From positions 63,182,162-63,208,466 of the forward strand of contig CM044501.1 of NCBI GenBank assembly GCA_024364805.1: a stretch of 26,305 nucleotides of DNA, written 5' to 3'. This stretch comes from Euprymna scolopes. Taxonomy: Eukaryota > Mollusca > Cephalopoda > Sepiida > Sepiolidae. The notes under the pieces are model-generated. The model did not search any database. It saw only the letters and a list, made by a program, of their open reading frames with translations, and was not told the origin of the DNA. This document shows, piece by piece, positions 20,197-26,305 of this stretch (its first letter is position 1; the number at the start of each line of letters is the position of its first letter). The position numbers and the translations under genes were made by a program.

Positions 20197-21204
20197 TCTT
20201 TAACAATCAGATTAACTTCTGGGCTAGAAACAAAGTATTGTATTTATTTCTCGTGATCTTGGCTGTAGCATGAATGGTGGTGTGGATGTTGCATCTGAGA
20301 GAAAAACAAGATTAAATCTTTTGCTGATCCGGATACGTTCTTCAAGCATCAGCTGAAGGTCAAAATCAGGTTTGATACAAAAAGATTATATTCCTTGTTT
20401 TTTTAAGAAAAAGTGGATACAAGTAGAAGGTTTGTGTGTACAAAAAAGGGGTCAAGTATCAGTACATGTTCGCTATTTGAGCATGGTGCACACGGTTCTT
20501 GTTCCTGTGACACCCCAGCACTATTGATAAATTTAGTTTCTTAGCTAGTCGAGTGAATGAGTTCCACTTTCCTCCACCCAGTAATAGAAATCTTCTAAGA
20601 TGCTGCCTCCCCATTTTCACTTTTTTGTCCTCGGCCTTCTCCAAATTGTATTTATCTTGGTAGGACACCACTCATTCTCCAACTCCATCCAATTTTTCTT
20701 TCCTCGGCCATTTAGATCCCACTACCATTTAGAGATGGATTAGTTTATTTTCAGTTCTGAACAAACGAAAAAACGTTAGGTGGTTTATTATTTAGAAAGG
20801 GTTGGGAGGGACTTACTAACCAGCGGTTGCTTTTCTTTCTCTCACTCCTCATTATATTCCAATGAATTGTTGTATATATAACCATATTTATGATGCTAAA
20901 AAATTCAAGCCAATTTTTTGTTTATCTTGAGTAGGATCGTCCTTAAAGTAAATGTGGTATTGTGGTGATGAAGATAATTCTAGTTAAGAGTAGGATAGAC
21001 ATTTTTTATAATTTCTGATTAAGGATAATTAACGACTCCTCCATTTCCCTTTGATGACCTTGTGCTTCATTTGTTCCAAATGTAAATCTTTATATTTTGT
21101 GCAAATCAATAATTCAAAGTGTACTATTTTGTTCTGTCCCGAGTCAATGAAGAAGAAATTTTAAGACAACATATTTTTAAGTGCTCCTTTTTGTGAAGCT
21201 ACAT
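20197..21204. other. Mostly unassigned
   Basis: Minus frame 20671-20459 contains GGGKWNSFTRLAKKL, faintly like the LWNSLP tail of LINE proteins; too weak to call. The remainder is AT-rich with no recognised feature. Confidence 0.4.
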
Positions 21205-21300
21205 TTTCCTAGAGTTAAAAATTAACCTTGTGTCTAACCTCATGGGAAAGCTAGTTAATATAAACTTGTTGCCGACTTCAACATGAGCAAGAGAAAGAGA
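21205..21300 (-). repeat. Family D fragment, minus orientation
   Basis: Minus-strand text GGTTAGACACAAGGTTAATT followed by TTTAA matches AGTTAGACACAAGATCGATTTTTAA at 10027-10051. Its left neighbour on the minus strand is only loosely similar to 9970-10020. Confidence 0.5.
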
Positions 21301-21960
21301 TGTTAATTTAATCCTATCTAATGCCTTTAACATGTCGAGTTTGATAGATTCATTTCTGTTGGTGGATTTTTTTTGTCCCAGCATTCCACTGAAAGTTTGG
21401 TTTTAATTAGAGCCTCGTTAACAAATAAGAGTCTATCAATTTCATATCCTTATTATTCCCAATATCTTGCATTGATTTATGATTCAACAATACAGTCAAA
21501 TAGGAGGCATACACATGTAACTAAAATAGATGGAATTCTATCTCAGCATCTTTCAATTTCAGATGTGGCAACAGTACTTCACCTTAGGACGTATATATAT
21601 GTAGGAGATTGTTAAGAATCAGGAAATTTCTGGAGCGAAAAAGAGTTGTAACAAAAAAGGAATCAGTCACCACATTATGTTGTTGAAGAAGAAGAAGAAG
21701 AAAAGGTCAATTGTAAAGATGTAAATGGAAAACACATCGACGTAACCGGAAACGTTATAATAGATTTAATAGGTCTTTCCTTTCAATTCTCAGCCCAAAC
21801 CATGTACAATGTAATCGCACAGTACTAACCGTTGGATTTTAAGTGTAGATTACAACAGATAAGTCACTCGTTAAAAAGAAAAGCTTTGAAAGAGGAAATC
21901 ATAATGCATTCGAAATCTAATCGTTTAGCAGAAACGACAAAATATCCTTAAATTTCACTA
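21301..21960. other. Unassigned, with one open stretch
   Basis: 21659-21829 on the plus strand is open for about 56 codons without an ATG start; it carries a run of six Glu from a (GAA)n tract, then KVNCKDVNGKHIDVTGN, and stops at TACTAA. I cannot assign it. No good acceptor precedes it. Confidence 0.35.
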
Positions 21961-21964
21961 AACT

Positions 21965-22036
21965 TTAAGCGGAAGTGGAAATGAAACCATAAACCGCATC
22001 GCCCGGCTCAGTTTTATGAATGGTAAATGTCGCCAT
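21965..22036 (-). other. Short ORF with YY1-like start site; possible promoter or first exon
   Basis: On the minus strand AAAAACAAGATGGCGACATT gives an ATG in strong context inside a YY1-type AAGATGGCG motif, preceded by GGTTATAAAAAC. The 23-codon frame begins MATFTIHKTEPGDAVYGFIS and ends TSA, stop. The segment is locally richer in CpG (CCGCATCGCCCGG) than its surroundings. YY1-type sites over start codons mark promoters of many animal genes. It is on the NKAIN strand, 13 kb upstream of the exon, but it does not encode the usual NKAIN N-terminus. Confidence 0.3.
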
Positions 22037-22303
22037 CTTGTTTTTATAACCTTTCATGGCCGTTTCACTAAAGACTCGTGTATAATTGTGTTAGAAACTT
22101 ATATTATGGTCTATTGTTAGGACACATTTTGCTGTTAATAATTTGATGCAGATGCAGTGAGGATTATCGATGATAAATATATGTAAATGTGTCTAAATAA
22201 TAAGCCGAGGATTTCATGGTAAACATATATTTAAAAATCAAAAGAAAAAAGACCATTAACTTAAATCCATTTCAATGATAATGAAATATTTTAATTATCT
22301 ATT

Positions 22304-22340
22304 ACTAGCAGAGAGACCCGACGTAGTAATATAAATTATC
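22304..22340 (+). repeat. 5' end scrap of the element at 24641
   Basis: CTAGCAGAGAGACCCGACGT matches CTAGCAGAGAGACCTGGCGT at 24640. The match stops where the SINE begins. Confidence 0.6.
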
Positions 22341-22690
22341 ACTTGTGTGGCGTAGTGGATAAAGTTCTTGGTTAAATTCAATTGTAAAGTTACTCTTCTG
22401 AATGTTGAAGGTTCAATCCTCAGTATGAGCGACACTCAAAATATACAATATTGAATAATTAGAGCTTCTACCCGGTCATAGCTGACGGAACGAGAGCATG
22501 CCACCTCAATGGATTAAATAAAGGATTCTGTTTAAAATTCCAAACAGATTTCCGAGTTCAGCAAAAAAGAAGATTCTCGAGTTTGACAACATTACAGAGG
22601 TTAGAGTGAGTTAAACGTTGCAAAAATAACATTCAAGATTAGAATAATTGCCTGATGAATCCAAATAATACGAATGACATAAGATGATTA
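22341..22690 (+). mobile_element. tRNA-derived SINE, most complete copy
   Basis: The head has a tRNA-type A box (GTGTGGCGTAGTGGATAAAG, 22345-22364) and B box (GGTTCAATCCTC, 22410-22421), spaced slightly wider than in a tRNA. The body holds CTTCTACCCGGTCATAGCTG and GGATTAAATAAAGGATTCTG, and the 3' domain runs from ATTCTCGAGTTTGACAACAT through AATAACATTCAAGATTAGAA to GAATCCAAATAATACGAATG. Copies of the 3' domain lie at 8447, 8640, 13898, 25560 and 25715. The head marks RNA polymerase III transcription; mobilisation would depend on a partner LINE, not identified here. Confidence 0.75.
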
Positions 22691-23329
22691 GTAGGGCCAT
22701 GACAACATATTATTTTCATTGTTTGGACTCTCGAGTATATATCCGACACAGTTAATCAACTGAGAACCACATCACTATATAAAAGCATATAAGATATCAA
22801 CGATGAAAAGAATATGCTGTTGTCCTAGCTCTAGTGATTAGAGACTGAAATGCTGCACTTCATTAAAATAAATAAATAAATAAAATGGTCACCAAAGTAG
22901 TGAGGAAAAGTCTCATTCTAAACTAATTGTAGCAAAACTATTTTAGGTAAATGAATAACAATTTTGCATCACAAGAAATAATTGGCTTGGAATCTATGAT
23001 GGCATAATTTATGAAGGCCAAGTGCAATAAATTATAAAGAGACCTTTTGTCCTTTTTGAGCTCATAAAAAAAGACTTAATTATTAAATTGTCAACAATAA
23101 AATCGTTACTCATTGTGAAAAAAAATATTTTAACAAAGTTATAAAATTACAAATCTGAACGTATGATCAAAATAATTGGTGATTCAAAATTCTGCTTTTG
23201 ATAATTGTTTTCTTATGAAGGTAAGTGTTGTCCAAAATTAGCTAACAATCAACACATTTTTTTTTTTTTTTTTTTTAAGAAACAAAAGAGACATTTAAAA
23301 TAAAATTTATTTCGCTTAATAAAGGTATA
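22691..23329. other. Mostly unassigned; tRNA-like A box at 22826
   Basis: CCTAGCTCTAGTGATTAGAG (22824-22843) resembles a tRNA-type A box but no B box follows; the sequence runs into (AAAT)n near 22865. This may be a truncated tRNA-derived SINE head. The rest is AT-rich, with a T run near 23258-23276. Confidence 0.35.
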
Positions 23330-23630
23330 GTTGCCGGTAAAAAAAAAAAAAAAAAGTTCAAATCCGGGGTTTTAAAATACAGAATTGAGGAGTTGAAAAA
23401 TATAGATCTGACTAACTTCCAGGATTACAAAAATTCTGACGCAGACTCCTAGAACTTTAAAATACCCAACCAAATTCAATCACATGTGAAAATCTTCCAA
23501 TATTCTGACTGTCTATTCAAAAACTTTCTTAAAATATCTAAAATAACTCAAATGTCTTCCATTTAGTGCCAGTCGAGTTGCCTATAAAAAAAAAATCATA
23601 GTCCAGACCCGGTGTTAAAATATTCAATTT
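23330..23630 (+). repeat. Direct repeat pair about 247 bp apart
   Basis: GTTGCCGGTAAAA, an A run, then TCAAATCCGGGGTTTTAAAATA (23328-23378) resembles GTTGCCTATAAAA, an A run, then GTCCAGACCCGGTGTTAAAATA (23577-23620). Homology beyond about 55 bp is unclear. Confidence 0.5.
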
Positions 23631-23794
23631 CTAAAAAGAAATCTCTTGACTGTGATTACCCATCTCAGACGAAAGCAATCGACAAAATAAAATAAAAAAT
23701 TTAAAAAAAAAAAAAAAAAATTAAAAAAAAATATTCCTGTAAAAATTGTCGAATTTTAACTGACTACTCCATCTCTGCCTTATAGTAAAATTAA

Positions 23795-24125
23795 TTTTTT
23801 TTTTTTTATGAAAATCGCTGGAGACAAGGCATGAAGCCACTTTATGTAAGGAGCTAACAAGAATGAAAGCTGATTATTGCAAAGATAGGAGATGCCTATT
23901 GATTGTAGTCTTGAAAAGACCAAGGCTGTAGATAGAAGGAAAACAGTGAGCAGGAAGAGAGTTCCACAACCTTTTAGTCTTTTGAAAAAAGCTACTGGAT
24001 CGGAAGCTGTATTAAAATTAGGTATTAAAACAGTGAATTGATGAAGACCTCTAGACCAACAACTCAATCGAGCTGGAACAAAGGAAGCAGGGAATAGATC
24101 AGACAATGCTGAGGAACACATGATA
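23795..24125. repeat. Dispersed repeat, possibly a LINE C-terminal remnant
   Basis: Its left part (23807-23862) is repeated at 1741-1796. The minus strand is open for 113 codons (23780-24121) and contains LKGCGTLFLLTVF, which lines up loosely with SCLWNTLPLDCF in family D copy 2. That hints at the LWNSLP-type tail of a LINE reverse transcriptase protein, but evidence is thin. Confidence 0.4.
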
Positions 24126-24640
24126 TAATGGTATTTGTAGAAGAGACCAAAACAACACCATGCCTGTGAATTTTACTTATAATAGTTCAAGCTAATCTAT
24201 AAAAAAAAAAAAAAATTAGAAACCAAAAGTTTTACTTCAAATATATTTTTTTTAATATCCAAATAATAGCTCCTCACGTCAAAGTGGCAATATACCTTGT
24301 TAGAGGTGAGCATTTATATATTTGTAATTCTTCCTAACAATCACTTAGTGCGCCAGATTCATCCAAATCAGTTGCATCTATTGTTTGTCACAATGTACGA
24401 TTCATAGAGTAACACTTGAAGATTGTTTTAAAAACCTAGGTGTGCCAAGTTCAAATCCAGTTCATTCCACAGAGTCACTTTCATGAAACTCACACTGGAC
24501 TTTGTGTCTAACTTTCTAGAAGTGGGGCTAAATAAAATAGCTCCCTGATCCATTGATAGTATAAGAGACGTCAGGTTCGAGGAGAGGTACACAATAGTAT
24601 GTATTATGATCTTACACACTTTCACTCTGACATTGTACAC
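24126..24640. other. Unassigned
   Basis: Minus text near 24512 (AAAGTTAGACACAAAG) resembles the family D motif. A 70-codon minus frame (24428-24640) is not recognised. The rest is AT-rich. Confidence 0.4.
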
Positions 24641-25262
24641 TAGCAGAGAGACCTGGCGTTGCTCAGGATTGAATGAGGATCAACAAATGTTCCACACTTC
24701 CAATACTTTTGTCATCGAAATCCTACCCTAGTTGAGACTCACCATGGTACACCAGGAGGAAGCTTACATACCTTCCCGTAGTGACTTAGTCCACGATACA
24801 TTTAGTCTACATTAAACTGTAGAGAACCTACTGTTTATTTTTATAAAATTTGTTTATTTGCTTGAATTACAGGTTAAAATGCAAAAGTCGGGTATCATGG
24901 TTCAGTTATGCTTTAAACAGAGATCTTCATTTCGAATGCACCCCTGTCCTACCAAAGAACCTACTGTTGATTTTGTATGCTGGAACCTTCTGCTTGTGCT
25001 GTGATAAAATTTCTCAAATGCACTTGTGACGGTAGACTGTATAAAAGTATTAACTTTAATCAAAATGGGCCTGTTCTTTCTTTAATGGAATTGTTTTGAT
25101 TATCGATACTTGTCACGGGCATCCTAATACAAAACCTATCTAAAAACACTCCCAAATACAAAGTACATTTGTGTGAAATTTCAAAAAATTGGCCCAGCTG
25201 TTTTGGAACCCATAAGGAACGAACTCACACACACAGTGACTTTTATATATAAGTAGAGATTA
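24641..25262 (+). mobile_element. Interspersed element with conserved ends, non-coding
   Basis: The left end TAGCAGAGAGACCTGGCGTT and right end ACTTTTATATATAAGTAGAG resemble the ends of a repeat type seen widely in invertebrate genomes (ACCCGGCGTTGCTCGGGT start; TTTTATATATATAGAT finish after a GGCCCAGCTGTTTT-type motif at 25191-25204). At about 620 bp it has no open frame. A word, GAACCTACTGTT, occurs twice inside (24826 and 24958), hinting at an internal duplication. The class, a LINE 3' derivative or another non-autonomous element, is not settled. A 5' scrap of a second copy lies at 22304. Confidence 0.6.
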
Positions 25263-25559
25263 ACACGATTTAAGTATTAAATATTAGGACTTCAGTATGT
25301 GTGAAGGACAAACAAACTCAAATAACATGATTTCAATTTCCCAAAGAAAAATCTTAAATATATTTTTTGGTTGATAAAGGATATACAAATGAGAACGACT
25401 AAGCTTGAAACAACCCGACGAATATGCATACTAACATATTATTTAAATAGTTCCAGGAGATATACGTACTCACTATTAAATTCCAAAGAATTTAAATCTG
25501 GAGAGAACTCATGGGATGACTAAATAGATTAAAAACAATCTTTTAATCTAAGAAAGGAA

Positions 25560-25690
25560 GAGCATTTGGATTCTTTCGACTACTGTTCTCATCTTGAGTG
25601 TTATTTGAACAATGTTTCAGTCGATGTAACTTCCAACCTTCTTCAGGTGTATCTTGCTGAACTCTGGAATCTGCACAGATCTGTAACTTA
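25560..25690 (-). mobile_element. SINE 3' domain, minus orientation
   Basis: Minus-strand text: GTGCAGATTCCAGAGTTCAG, CAAGATACACCTGAAGAAGG, TTGGAAGTTACATCGACTGA, CAAATAACACTCAAGATGAG and CGAAAGAATCCAAATGC. This is the best-preserved copy of the 3' domain in the window. It abuts a plus-oriented copy at its head side. Confidence 0.8.
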
Positions 25691-25714
25691 ACAGATAAGT
25701 ATTAATAAAATTTA

Positions 25715-26003
25715 GTTCTTAGTGAAGATCTTCTGGAGGTAGAAGATTCAACCCCAAGTATGAGCGATATAATTGCAAATTACTTAGGACTTCTACACGG
25801 TTATAGCTACCAAAATGAGAGAAGCTATTCCGGTGGATTAAGCAAAGAGTTCCCTACGAAATTCCATGTAGACTCACCAGAAGAAGGTTGGAAGATCATC
25901 GGCGAAAACGTTATGAGAATAATACTCAAGATGAGAACAGTAGTCAGAGTAATGCAAACAATCCAAATTATCAATTCGCATCTAAAAAATTCAGAAACAT
26001 GAT
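25715..26003 (+). mobile_element. SINE, plus orientation, with degraded tRNA head
   Basis: AGATTCAACCCCAAGTATGA (25746-25765) is the B-box region, matching GGTTCAATCCTCAGTATGAG at 22410. The body holds CTTCTACACGGTTATAGCTA and GTGGATTAAGCAAAGAGTTC, and the 3' domain holds CCAGAAGAAGGTTGGAAGAT, AATACTCAAGATGAGAACAG and CAATCCAAATTATC. The 80-codon frame here is just the SINE body. Confidence 0.8.
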
Positions 26004-26261
26004 AAAAAGAGCATTCTTATAGCAACGCCAGATGCATTTTCTCTTATCCTTTCCAAGATGTGATTAGTAAAATAAAAAATAAAAAACAAACTAGCAGTGA
26101 AAACAGAGTTATCAGTATCAGCTTTCAAGAGATATCGTTTTTGGTTGATCCTGTCAAAGTTCAAGTAAGACTTATCAGCAGAGAAAATTAAATGGACAAA
26201 TCCAAATCATAGTTGCTGATGTCCATGAAACACTAAAGAGGAACACCTAAGAGACAAAGAC

Positions 26262-26305
26262 AGAAAGAGAGAGAGAGAGACAGAAAGATAGAGAGAGAGA
26301 GACAG
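26262..26305. repeat. (GA)n-type microsatellite at the window edge
   Basis: GAAAGAGAGAGAGAGAGACA repeats with small variations up to the last base; it continues beyond the window. Confidence 0.9.

Noticed and set aside
21659-21829. Open stretch with a Glu run and KDVNGKHIDVTGN
   Set aside because: No start codon, no good acceptor and no recognised family; kept only as a note in the unassigned region.
22345-22421. A functional tRNA gene
   Set aside because: A and B boxes are present, but no tRNA cloverleaf or terminator is visible and the sequence continues into a shared SINE body.

Overview
This is AT-rich, repeat-dense animal nuclear DNA. Nearly everything in it is intron, filled with decayed mobile elements and simple-sequence tracts. 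No bacterial-style genes, operons or CRISPR arrays are present. The invertebrate-type 5S-derived SINEs (GTTAAGCAA box), a tRNA-derived SINE family, a Ty3/Gypsy fossil and a pogo-like MITE together suggest a large-genome invertebrate, most likely a lophotrochozoan such as a mollusc. That taxonomic guess is an inference.

One confident host coding exon was found, at 9095-9232 on the minus strand. It is 46 codons long with a clean acceptor and donor. It encodes the most conserved segment of NKAIN (Na+/K+-transporting ATPase-interacting protein): [20 protein letters not shown] followed by a hydrophobic helix and QYRP. No other NKAIN exon was recognised. If the gene continues on both sides, the window holds at least 17 kb of upstream intron (9233-26305) and 9 kb of downstream intron (1-9094).

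Layout: 1-1330 unassigned; 1331-1672 a G-rich 98-99 bp minisatellite; 2065-5667 an old Ty3/Gypsy retrotransposon with both LTRs; 6354-6658 two (TA)n blocks; 6914-7120 and 8447-8790 inverted pairs of SINE 3' ends; 7641-8010 and 9571-10205 copies of a dispersed family (family D); 9095-9232 the NKAIN exon; 10850-11830 a decayed LINE reverse transcriptase with a 123 bp internal duplication; 12654-12887 a solo LTR; 13569-13844 a pogo-like MITE; 14037-14380 a 5S-derived SINE with an exact 11 bp target-site duplication; 15640-16905 a 1.27 kb purine tract with nested minisatellites; 18641-18737 a large hairpin; 19885-20196 a 156 bp tandem pair; 21965-22036 a short ORF at a possible promoter; 22341-22690 a tRNA-derived SINE; 24641-25262 a defined interspersed element; 25560-26003 another head-to-head SINE pair.

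The most notable patterns are the recurrent head-to-head SINE arrangement at three or four loci, the giant purine tract (CU-rich in the presumed NKAIN pre-mRNA), and the G-quadruplex-prone minisatellite. No complete new gene system is visible.
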